A stretch of 7,464 nt of DNA from an uncultured Phascolarctobacterium sp. (GCA_900551335.1 URVO01000066.1:1-7464), one strand, 5' to 3'. Counted from the first letter of the stretch, positions 1-5,085 are shown. The notes: a model not told the origin generated them from the sequence alone. Translations and numbers: made by a program.

Positions 1-5
1 AATTT

Positions 6-29
6 CATAGTAATCCACTTAACATTATA
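6..29 (-). promoter_or_regulatory. Possible promoter -10 and start of the next gene at the window edge
   Basis: On the minus strand a TATAAT lies at 29-24, preceded by TGG (an extended -10 of TGN type). An ATG AAA follows at 8-3, with a weak purine-rich stretch (AGTGGA) in between. This would start a new transcription unit just past the terminator of the secreted-protein gene. No proper -35 is visible at the expected distance, because that position falls inside the terminator stem. Only three bases precede the edge after the start codon, so the gene cannot be identified. It may be chance AT-rich sequence. Confidence 0.3.
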
Positions 30-32
30 CCA

Positions 33-70
33 TAAAACAAGAAAAAGCTCACTCTAAAGAGTGAGCTTTT
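33..70 (-). terminator. Rho-independent terminator after the secreted-protein gene
   Basis: A perfect 12-bp stem (43-54 with 59-70) closes on a 4-base loop (55-58). On the minus strand it is followed by a T-rich run (TTTCTTGTTTT type, 42 down to about 33). It begins 18 bases after the stop codon of the gene at 89-1018. The plus-strand exit side has only four T before C, so it works best for minus-strand transcripts. Confidence 0.9.
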
Positions 71-88
71 CACGTTTAATTTTCGATT

Positions 89-1018
89 TTACTCTTGGTA
101 CACAACGCCCTGCAGCGAAATATCCTCAGAAGTCTGCACATAAGTCTCGCAGCCTACAGGAATAGTTACGCTGTTGCCCTTAACAAAAGCGCCGCCAACA
201 ATACCGACAGGTCCAAGAATAATCATACCGCCGATAGCTGCACCGGCAGCACCCGCGATGCTTTCAGCCTTTTGCTTTGCCAGCTCGCCAACAGTAATCG
301 GCAGCTTCGTGCCGTCTACGCCATAGATATAAGTGAAGTCGATATCAACGCGGCCATCCTTGCCAAAGATACCAGGCTGTACAACCTTCTTCACTACGCC
401 GACACCAGTTGCGCCCTTAGGCAGCACCAAGACGTCATTAACATACAAATTATCAGCAGCCTTGAAGTGAACTGCATCACCTTGGCGGCTATTTTTTGTG
501 CTCAGCTCGGAGGTAAAGGCAACCTTGAAAACAGAATCCTTCGGCAGCGTCACCTGCTGTACAGGAACATTACCGTCAGTATAGGAAGCAAGCTTCAGCA
601 GGCTTTCCAGACGACCGCTCAGAGAACCGCTCTGTGCCTGGCCATACAACAGCTTTTCTGTAGCCTCCATACGGTTTTTCGCCGGACCGCCGGACATGCT
701 CTCATTCATTTTCCATTCTACAACATTAAGCTTAGTGGCAAAGGAAGCCTCGCCATTATCAGGCGTGCCCTCCAGATAATCGTACATATTATCAGCGCGG
801 GTAATGATAGAATCGGTAGTCACCGTACCATAAACATCGTCCTCTAGGCTGTCCATACGCTGAATCAGCGAACCGCTCTGCTCCGTGCCGTACAGCATTT
901 TTTCCATAGCGCTGATTTTGTCTGCCATCGGCAGAGCAGAATCGGCTGCAAAACCAGGAACTACTGTAGTAAAGCAAAAGATAAAGGTCAACAATAAAGT
1001 CGCCAGCTGTTTTTTCAA
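89..1018 (-). CDS. Secreted protein with YG/SGSL repeats and a C-terminal glycine zipper, function unknown
   Basis: I do not recognise a named function. The product is 309 aa from a TTG start. Residues 1-24 form a signal peptide: KK, then a hydrophobic core, then PGFA with likely cleavage before ADS. Residues about 34-143 hold imperfect repeats of roughly 25 residues with the pattern E-K-x-L-Y-G-x-x-x-S-G-S-L-x-x-R-x-x-x-L. The clearest copies are at 39-58 and 121-140, with degraded copies between. Residues about 155-240 look beta-rich (PKDSVFKV, VLVLPKGATG, VDGTKLPI), as in secreted proteins that carry an 'IPKGA-G-G-V' stretch. Residues 255-281 are a hydrophobic Gly/Ala run resembling a glycine zipper, which suggests membrane association. 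The tail IPVGCETYVQTSED returns to the beta style. An in-frame ATG lies five codons upstream (1033-1031), but GGAGG at 1031-1027 overlaps it and sits 8 bases before TTG, so TTG is preferred. Export to the envelope is likely; the role is unknown. Confidence 0.82.
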   Translation of the reverse strand: MKKQLATLLLTFIFCFTTVVPGFAADSALPMADKISAMEKMLYGTEQSGSLIQRMDSLEDDVYGTVTTDSIITRADNMYDYLEGTPDNGEASFATKLNVVEWKMNESMSGGPAKNRMEATEKLLYGQAQSGSLSGRLESLLKLASYTDGNVPVQQVTLPKDSVFKVAFTSELSTKNSRQGDAVHFKAADNLYVNDVLVLPKGATGVGVVKKVVQPGIFGKDGRVDIDFTYIYGVDGTKLPITVGELAKQKAESIAGAAGAAIGGMIILGPVGIVGGAFVKGNSVTIPVGCETYVQTSEDISLQGVVYQE

Positions 1019-1026
1019 TTTTCTTA

Positions 1027-1031
1027 CCTCC
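1027..1031 (-). promoter_or_regulatory. Shine-Dalgarno GGAGG that decides a TTG start
   Basis: GGAGG on the minus strand (1031-1027) overlaps the upstream in-frame ATG (1033-1031) and sits 8 bases before TTG at 1018-1016. No other Shine-Dalgarno sequence is seen upstream of that ATG. The signal peptide then begins cleanly with M-K-K-Q-L. Confidence 0.75.
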
Positions 1032-1053
1032 ATTCAGAGTTATATTTGTTTTC

Positions 1054-1082
1054 ATTATAACACGAAAAAAAGATTTTCTAAA
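1054..1082 (-). promoter_or_regulatory. Possible promoter of the secreted-protein gene
   Basis: A TATAAT is at 1059-1054 on the minus strand, with a weak TTTAGA 17 bases upstream at 1082-1077. It overlaps the last codons and stop of the cbiM fragment. It would let the secreted-protein gene be transcribed independently of the stronger upstream promoter at 1279-1249. The -35 is poor. Confidence 0.4.
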
Positions 1083-1210
1083 GGGAGAAGAAGAATTTTT
1101 TCGTCGCGCTCCTTTTTAACCTTCTGCTGCGCAAAGCCTGCAGCTGCAAATGAGCAGGCATACATAGCTCCGGCAACAGCCGGAGAAAGCAAAGCATCTG
1201 CCATATGCAT
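1055..1210 (-). pseudogene. cbiM: Truncated cbiM: N-terminus of the ECF cobalt transporter S component
   Basis: This is a short ORF of 51 codons: ATG at 1210-1208, TAA at 1057-1055. It begins MHMADALLSPAVAGAMYAC and continues to KKERDEKI. This is the typical start of CbiM, the integral-membrane substrate-binding part of the Cbi/Nik energy-coupling-factor cobalt/nickel transporters. In that family the N-terminal His2 is a metal ligand and residues about 8-30 form the first membrane helix. Full CbiM proteins are around 200 or more residues. Here family similarity stops near residue 39-40 (about 1094) and the frame ends in LLLPLENLFFVL. No CbiM sequence continues before the next gene. The start codon, a GGAG site 8 bases upstream and a promoter are intact, and the 40 homologous codons carry no frameshift. 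I read it as a deletion remnant whose expression signals survive. A one-helix microprotein is the less likely alternative. The CbiM assignment is from memory of the family. Confidence 0.78.
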
Positions 1211-1218
1211 ACTTATAA

Positions 1219-1222
1219 CTCC
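1219..1222 (-). promoter_or_regulatory. Ribosome binding site of the cbiM fragment
   Basis: GGAG at 1222-1219 on the minus strand is 8 bases before the ATG at 1210-1208. The spacing is normal, so the truncated frame should still be translated. Confidence 0.65.
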
Positions 1223-1248
1223 ATTCCTAGTTTTTCTTGACTATAAGC

Positions 1249-1279
1249 ATTATATCATTAAAGCTCACTACAGAGTCAA
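1249..1279 (-). promoter_or_regulatory. Extended -10 promoter upstream of the cbiM fragment
   Basis: On the minus strand TTGACT (1279-1274) is followed after 19 bases by TATAAT (1254-1249), which is preceded by TGA, an extended -10 of the TGN type. The spacer is longer than the ideal 17, which the extended -10 may offset. It lies between the comEB terminator and the cbiM fragment, so it opens a new unit that probably also covers the secreted-protein gene. No cobalamin riboswitch fits in the 84 bases between the terminator stem and the cbiM start. Confidence 0.65.
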
Positions 1280-1292
1280 GAGCTGTTTCATA

Positions 1293-1340
1293 GAAAAACT
1301 GCCACCTTACCTGCACCGAAGCACAGCTAAAAGTGGCAGT
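1293..1340 (-). terminator. Rho-independent terminator ending the prfA-comEB cluster
   Basis: The outer stem pairs 1298-1305 with 1333-1340 (ACTGCCAC/GTGGCAGT), extendable past one mismatch. On the minus strand it is followed by a T run at 1297-1294. Within the loop lies an inner hairpin of six pairs including two G-U wobbles, closed as C(TTCG)G, a stable tetraloop. It begins 25 bases after the comEB stop and separates the housekeeping cluster from the left-hand unit. Confidence 0.9.
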
Positions 1341-1365
1341 CATATAAATTTCAAATTAAAGCAAG

Positions 1366-1824
1366 TCAGTCCTTATGCAGCACGCAGATTTCAATGCCCG
1401 AGGCCTGCATCATATCCTCAGCCAGCTTATCAGGATAAGGATTGGCGTAAACTATACGCTTTATTCCGGCGTTGATAAGAATCTTCGTGCAGACAACGCA
1501 GGGCTGGTGCGTGCAATACACAGTGCCGCCATTAACCGACACGCCATGATAAGCAGCCTGCACAACAGCATTTTGCTCCGCATGAATGCCGCGGCACAGC
1601 TCGTGCATCTGGCCGGAGGGCACATGGAGCTGCTCACGCAGACAGCCTGTAACCTCACAGTGCGGCAAATCCTTCGGTGTACCGTTGTAGCCTGTCGCCA
1701 CAATCTGCTTGTTCTTGACAATCACAGCACCCACGCTGCGGCGCAGACAGGTTGAACGCGTGCTGACCACCTGCGCAATCTCCATAAAGTAATGATCCCA
1801 ATCAGGTCTTGCTTTGTGATCCAT
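1366..1824 (-). CDS. comEB: dCMP deaminase (ComEB family)
   Basis: A 152-residue zinc deaminase of the cytidine/deoxycytidylate deaminase superfamily. It converts dCMP to dUMP, the substrate of thymidylate synthase. The zinc and catalytic signature is complete: H81-A-E83 in HAEQNAVVQ, and C109-x-x-C112 in PCVVC. Upstream the family block [12 protein letters not shown] and the Cys-rich segment [10 protein letters not shown] are present. The frame stays open 21 codons further upstream, inside upp, but that extension is the upp 3' end read in another frame. The ATG at 1824 gives the usual N-terminus ([17 protein letters not shown]). Only four bases separate it from the upp stop, and no good Shine-Dalgarno sequence is seen, which suggests translation coupled to upp. 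It is the last gene of the cluster, just before the terminator. Despite the name, nothing here points to a competence role. Confidence 0.93.
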   Translation of the reverse strand: MDHKARPDWDHYFMEIAQVVSTRSTCLRRSVGAVIVKNKQIVATGYNGTPKDLPHCEVTGCLREQLHVPSGQMHELCRGIHAEQNAVVQAAYHGVSVNGGTVYCTHQPCVVCTKILINAGIKRIVYANPYPDKLAEDMMQASGIEICVLHKD

Positions 1825-1828
1825 GATG

Positions 1829-2449
1829 TTATACCGTACCGAAAATGCGGTCGCCAGCATCGCCCAAACCGGGAACGATGTAGCCATGCTCGTTCAGATG
1901 GTCGTCCAGCACAACAGTGTAGATAGGCACATCAGGATGAGCAGCGTTGAGCTTTTCTACGCCCTCAGGAGCAGCAACGAGACACATGAAGCGCAGGTTC
2001 TTCATGCCGCGTTTTTTGAGATGGTCGATAGCAGCAATGGCACTGCCGCCGGTTGCCAGCATCGGGTCAACAACAATCGTATAAGCGTCCATATCCGCAG
2101 GCAGCTTGCAGTAATATTCCATCGGCAGCAGAGTCTCCTCATTACGGCTCATGCCAATATGACCAACATTAGCTTCCGGGATAACGCTGAGTACACCCTC
2201 CATAAAGCCCAGGCCTGCACGCAGGATAGGCACAACAGTTACGCTGCCCTTGATACGGCAGCCGGTGGTTTCGCACAGCGGCGTTGTTACCTTTACTTCT
2301 TCCACAGGTAAATCTCTAGTCGTTTCAAAGGTCAGCAGCGCTGCAACCTCACTAATGATGTGACGAAAAACTACGCTCTTGGTATCCTTATCACGCAGGA
2401 TGGTCATTTTTGCTTGCAGCAACGGATGATTTACTACATTGATTTGCAT
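1829..2449 (-). CDS. upp: Uracil phosphoribosyltransferase
   Basis: A 206-residue cytoplasmic enzyme, full length for the family. It makes UMP from uracil and PRPP for pyrimidine salvage. The PRPP-binding loop [12 protein letters not shown] is at residues 127-138. The uracil-binding C-terminus [13 protein letters not shown] is at 189-201. The PILRAGLGF block (74-82) and the N-terminal [14 protein letters not shown] (7-20) are typical. The start ATG follows an AAAGGAG site with an 11-base spacer. It sits 66 bases after the glyA stop, behind a strong hairpin (2473-2507), and four bases before comEB. Salvaged UMP and dCMP deamination both feed pyrimidine nucleotide pools, so the upp-comEB pairing is functionally coherent. 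Confidence 0.97.
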   Translation of the reverse strand: MQINVVNHPLLQAKMTILRDKDTKSVVFRHIISEVAALLTFETTRDLPVEEVKVTTPLCETTGCRIKGSVTVVPILRAGLGFMEGVLSVIPEANVGHIGMSRNEETLLPMEYYCKLPADMDAYTIVVDPMLATGGSAIAAIDHLKKRGMKNLRFMCLVAAPEGVEKLNAAHPDVPIYTVVLDDHLNEHGYIVPGLGDAGDRIFGTV

Positions 2450-2450
2450 T

Positions 2451-2507
2451 GGATATATCGCTCCTTTACTTTATATCCTCTTGCCCGCCATGCAGGCAAG
2501 AGGATAT
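2451..2507 (-). promoter_or_regulatory. Hairpin between glyA and upp with a possible alternative fold around the upp RBS
   Basis: A perfect 13-bp stem pairs 2473-2485 with 2495-2507 around a 9-base loop (2486-2494). It starts 8 bases after the glyA stop. On the minus strand it is followed by AAAGTAAAGG, with no T run, so it is not a standard terminator for glyA. The 3' arm end GGATAT (2478-2473) could instead pair with ATATCC (2456-2451) in the upp leader, placing the upp Shine-Dalgarno sequence (2467-2461) in the loop. The long stem is seen directly; the switch is inference. It may equally be an mRNA-stabilising or processing hairpin. Confidence 0.6.
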
Positions 2508-2515
2508 TTTATTAA

Positions 2516-3766
2516 TTATAGATTTGTGTATAACGGATATTTAGCACACAGCACAGCTACACGTTTGGCAGCCTCTGCATGCTTAGCAAAATCGGTCGGG
2601 TTATTGAGCACCAGACCCATAATAGCTGCAACCTCTTTGAAGTCCTCCTCCTGGAAGCCGCGGGTAGTAGCAGCCGGAGTACCCAGACGGATACCGCTGG
2701 TTACAAACGGGCTGGCCGGGTCAAACGGAATGGTGTTCTTGTTGCAGGTAATGCCGATATTATCGAGCAGCTTTTCAGCCTCCTTGCCGGTCAGGTTTTT
2801 GTTGCGTACATCAACCAGAATCAGATGGTTGTCAGTACCGCCGGAAACGAGACGGAAGCCCTCTGCCTTCAGGCCTTCAGCAAAAGCCTTAGCATTTTTA
2901 ACGATATTTTCCGCATACTCTCTGAACTCAGGCTTCAGAGCTTCGCCGAAGGCAACAGCCTTAGCAGCAATAACGTGCATCAGCGGGCCGCCCTGCAGGC
3001 CGGGGAAAATAGATTTATTGATTTTCTTTGCGTATTCTTCATTGTTGGTCAGAATCAGACCGCCGCGAGGACCACGCAAGGTTTTATGCGTAGTGGTAGT
3101 TACAATGTCAGCATAGGGAACCGGAGACGGATGCAGACCTGCTGCAACCAGACCAGCAATATGTGCCATATCAACGAGCAGCAGAGCGCCGTTCTCATGA
3201 GCAATATTAGCAATGCGTTCAAAATCAATGATACGCGGATAAGCGCTGGCACCAGCAACAATCAGCTTCGGCTGATATTCTTTAGCCTTAGCCTCGATAT
3301 CAGCATAATCAATCATTTCGGTTTCCTTGTCTACACCATAATGAACTACGTTGAAATAGGTACCGGAAATATTAACCGGGGATCCATGGCTCAGATGACC
3401 GCCTTGAGACAGATCCATGCCCATGATGGTATCGCCAGGTTTCAGGAAAGCAAAATACACAGCCATATTGGTGCTTGCACCGCAATGAGCCTGTACATTA
3501 GCAAAATTAGCATTGAACAGCTTCTTAGCGCGTTCGATAGCCAGGGTTTCAACCTTGTCTACATATTCGCAGCCGCCATAATAACGGTGTCCGGGGTAGC
3601 CTTCAGCGTATTTATTCGTCAGTACGCTGCCCATAGCCTCCATAACTGCCGGAGTAACAATGTTCTCCGAAGCGATTAACTCAATTTTGTCACGTTGACG
3701 ATTCAGCTCAGCATCAATGTAACCTTTCAGCTCAGGATCAACCACGCTAAGTTTTTCTAAGTTCAT
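2516..3766 (-). CDS. glyA: Serine hydroxymethyltransferase
   Basis: A 416-residue PLP enzyme of fold type I, full length. It interconverts serine plus tetrahydrofolate with glycine plus 5,10-methylene-THF and is the main one-carbon source of the cell. The PLP lysine is K228 in [26 protein letters not shown] (196-206) carries the PLP-ring-contacting Asp199 and His202. [16 protein letters not shown] (55-70) and [15 protein letters not shown] near the C-terminus are typical. Odd: the usual H-S-G-(S/A)-Q-A-N block of the PLP phosphate site reads H94-C-G-A-S-T-N100. The start ATG follows a strong AGGAGGG site 8 bases upstream. The leader between the start and the repeat at 3811 is short and AT-rich. 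In this cluster GlyA supplies methylene-THF, which thymidylate synthase uses together with dUMP made by the neighbouring ComEB. Confidence 0.97.
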   Translation of the reverse strand: MNLEKLSVVDPELKGYIDAELNRQRDKIELIASENIVTPAVMEAMGSVLTNKYAEGYPGHRYYGGCEYVDKVETLAIERAKKLFNANFANVQAHCGASTNMAVYFAFLKPGDTIMGMDLSQGGHLSHGSPVNISGTYFNVVHYGVDKETEMIDYADIEAKAKEYQPKLIVAGASAYPRIIDFERIANIAHENGALLLVDMAHIAGLVAAGLHPSPVPYADIVTTTTHKTLRGPRGGLILTNNEEYAKKINKSIFPGLQGGPLMHVIAAKAVAFGEALKPEFREYAENIVKNAKAFAEGLKAEGFRLVSGGTDNHLILVDVRNKNLTGKEAEKLLDNIGITCNKNTIPFDPASPFVTSGIRLGTPAATTRGFQEEDFKEVAAIMGLVLNNPTDFAKHAEAAKRVAVLCAKYPLYTNL

Positions 3767-3810
3767 TTCAAAACCCTCCTAAATAATAAAACATAAAATC
3801 AACATCTCTT

Positions 3811-3913
3811 AAAATCGTTAAGAGTGCGCTAGATGCGAGGAACGGCGACGACGGCGTACCAACAGTACTCCTAGGAGCCGTGACGAAGCAGATGGCGTGC
3901 TATGAACGATTTT
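3811..3913. repeat. 103-bp structured palindromic repeat, copy A (ywlG/glyA junction)
   Basis: An imperfect palindrome 103 bp long with a 9-bp perfect outer stem (3811-3819 with 3905-3913) and a 5-base apical loop (3860-3864) closed by GTAC/GTAC. Two further helices are 3823-3831 with 3893-3901 (with G-T wobbles) and 3842-3846 with 3877-3881. Between the helices lie purine-rich internal loops and a tandem G-A mismatch. It aligns without gaps to copy B at 4972-5074. The blocks AGATGCGAG, CGACGACGGCGTAC and GAAGCAGATG are identical in both copies, while the helices differ but remain paired. There is no T run on either exit side, so it is not an intrinsic terminator. Its right end forms the last codons and stop of ywlG. 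Function unknown; probably one of a dispersed family in this genome. Confidence 0.85.
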
Positions 3914-4457
3914 CCGGATATTGTGCGCGCGGACCGCCAACAAGCGGCGCACGTGTTCTGGCGGCAGTCAGCACTGCTTCGCCAATTTTTTTATATTGCA
4001 GCCTTACCGGTACAGCAACTCTTTTCAGATGCATGCCGATAAGTGTCTGACCAATATCCAGGCCCAGATGCGCGGTGATTGCTTCAACAACTACAGGCTC
4101 AGCAAAATTTTCATAAGCTGCTGTACCCATAGCGCCGCCGGCATGAGGCATAGGGCGTACTGTAACCTCAGTGAGGTTATAACGCTCTACTGCAGAGGCC
4201 TCTACTACCAAGGAACGATTCAAATGCTCGCAGCACTGAACTGCCAGATACAGCTCATGCGCATCGCACACAGCCTTCAACGCTTTGAACATTGCCACAG
4301 CAGTCTCACTGCTGCCGCCGGTGCCGATTTTATTGCCCACCACCTCACTGGTGCTGCAGCCCAGCACAAAAATCTGTCCTTTTTTTGGTTTAGCTATCTC
4401 AATGAGCTCCTCTGCTGCTGCAGTAAGCTCTTGAACAATCTGTTCCTTTGTTTCCAT
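3900..4457 (-). CDS. ywlG: YwlG / UPF0340 family protein (TIGR01440), function unknown
   Basis: A 185-residue cytoplasmic protein of the YwlG (DUF436, UPF0340) family, full length. The biochemical function is not established. Family blocks are all present: GCSTSEVVGNKIGT (33-46), QCCEHLNRSLVVE (74-86), PHAGGAMGTAAY (104-115), DIGQTLIGMHLKRVAVPVR (134-152) and ARTRAPLVGGPRAQY (166-180). The conserved Cys34, Cys75, Cys76 and His78 could form a metal or catalytic site; that is inference. It lies 35 bases after rpiB with only a weak purine-rich site upstream. The rpiB-ywlG-glyA order is the same in Bacillus subtilis, which suggests a link to central or one-carbon metabolism. The last codons (third base of E182, then N-R-S-stop) are supplied by repeat copy A, so the extreme C-terminus is probably lineage-specific. 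Confidence 0.93.
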   Translation of the reverse strand: METKEQIVQELTAAAEELIEIAKPKKGQIFVLGCSTSEVVGNKIGTGGSSETAVAMFKALKAVCDAHELYLAVQCCEHLNRSLVVEASAVERYNLTEVTVRPMPHAGGAMGTAAYENFAEPVVVEAITAHLGLDIGQTLIGMHLKRVAVPVRLQYKKIGEAVLTAARTRAPLVGGPRAQYPENRS

Positions 4458-4492
4458 AACGCTTGTTACTTCTTTCTATGAATCAGGGTGTC

Positions 4493-4939
4493 TTATTTTG
4501 CTTCCAAGGCCATAATCTTGTCGACACGGCGCTCATGACGTCCGCCGGCAAACTCAGTGTTCAGCCAAGCGTCCGTAATCATCTCTGCCAGACCAACGCC
4601 CAAAACGCGCTCGCCCATGCACAGAACATTAGCATTGTTATGCTCGCGGGACATTTGCGCAGAGAAAACGTCGCCACAAAGTGCAGCGCGGATGCCCTTG
4701 CATTTATTAGCAGCAATGGAAATACCAATACCGGTGCCGCAGATAAGAATGCCTCTTTCTGCACCGCTTTCGCCGCTAGTAATATCCTTGCAAAGCTTTT
4801 CAGCGAAATCAGGATAATCTACAGAAGCCTCGCTGTAGGTACCATGGTCAACAACCTCGATACCCTTGTCCTGCAAATATTTTTTGATGTGCTCTTTCAG
4901 ATGAAAGCCGCCATGATCGCAGCCCATTGCAATTTTCAT
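4493..4939 (-). CDS. rpiB: Ribose-5-phosphate isomerase B
   Basis: A 148-residue cytoplasmic enzyme of the RpiB/LacAB family, full length. It interconverts ribose 5-phosphate and ribulose 5-phosphate in the non-oxidative pentose phosphate pathway. The N-terminal MKIAMGCDHGGFHLK carries the active-site Asp8-His9. ICGTGIGISIAANK (66-79) has the catalytic Cys67 and the phosphate-binding glycines. HNNANVLCMGERV (100-112) and FAGGRHERR (130-138) complete the site. LacA/LacB subunits are excluded as more likely alternatives because there is one copy and no galactose genes nearby. An AAGGAG lies 11 bases before the start. Repeat copy B lies 32 bases upstream, between it and ywlC. Product ribose 5-phosphate leads to the PRPP used by Upp. 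Confidence 0.96.
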   Translation of the reverse strand: MKIAMGCDHGGFHLKEHIKKYLQDKGIEVVDHGTYSEASVDYPDFAEKLCKDITSGESGAERGILICGTGIGISIAANKCKGIRAALCGDVFSAQMSREHNNANVLCMGERVLGVGLAEMITDAWLNTEFAGGRHERRVDKIMALEAK

Positions 4940-4971
4940 AATTCACTAATCTCCTTCATGCATTCACTTTC

Positions 4972-5074
4972 AGGACAAAGGAGAAGGCTTTAGATGCGAG
5001 CAAATTCGACGACGGCGTACTAGAGGTACGTCGAGGAGAATTTGTGAAGCAGATGAGGCCTTATCGTTTGTCCT
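4972..5074. repeat. 103-bp structured palindromic repeat, copy B (ywlC/rpiB junction)
   Basis: The second copy of the element at 3811-3913, same length and same orientation. The outer stem here is AGGACAAA/TTTGTCCT (4972-4979 with 5067-5074), unrelated in sequence to that of copy A but again fully paired. The inner helix is AAATTC/GAATTT (5002-5007 with 5038-5043) in place of ACGGC/GCCGT. The apex is GTAC (5017-5020) with GTAC (5026-5029) around a 5-base loop. It lies wholly between genes, 11 bases after the ywlC stop. No T run follows on either side. Function unknown. Confidence 0.85.
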
Positions 5075-5085
5075 CGCATTATCTT

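Noticed and set aside
1168..1185. Perfect 7-bp hairpin CTCCGGC-AACA-GCCGGAG as a separate regulatory element
   Set aside because: It lies inside the codons for conserved CbiM residues (SPAVAG), so the coding sequence accounts for it, and no T run follows.
1211..1297. A cobalamin riboswitch ahead of the cbiM fragment
   Set aside because: The space between the comEB terminator and the start is under 90 bases, too short for the aptamer, and no B12-box-like sequence was seen.
885..1475. A 196-codon plus-strand frame across the comEB 3' end, the terminator and the cbiM fragment
   Set aside because: It runs through a minus-strand terminator, a promoter and two minus-strand coding ends, has no Shine-Dalgarno sequence and its product resembles nothing. 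The minus-strand reading explains the region better.
1825..1887. N-terminal extension of comEB to an ATG at 1887
   Set aside because: The extra 21 residues are the upp 3' end in another frame and do not match dCMP deaminases. The ATG at 1824 gives the family N-terminus.
2473..2507. The 13-bp hairpin as a terminator for a plus-strand gene
   Set aside because: A short T-rich stretch does follow on the plus strand, but no plus-strand gene exists to its left. On the minus strand the T run is absent.
2579..3679. A 366-codon open frame on the plus strand opposite glyA
   Set aside because: It is an exact shadow of a well-conserved SHMT gene, shows no family similarity and has no ribosome site. The same applies to the plus-strand frames at 95-847, 1375-1755, 1823-2311, 3921-4481, 5128-5997 and 6326-6931.
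3811..3913. Repeat A (and B) as Rho-independent terminators
   Set aside because: No T run follows the structure on either strand, and the stems are interrupted by large internal loops that are conserved between copies.
3811..5074. The palindromes as integron attC sites
   Set aside because: They lack the conserved RYYYAAC/GTTRRRY core sites at their ends, the outer arms are the most variable part, and they flank core housekeeping genes with no integrase in view.
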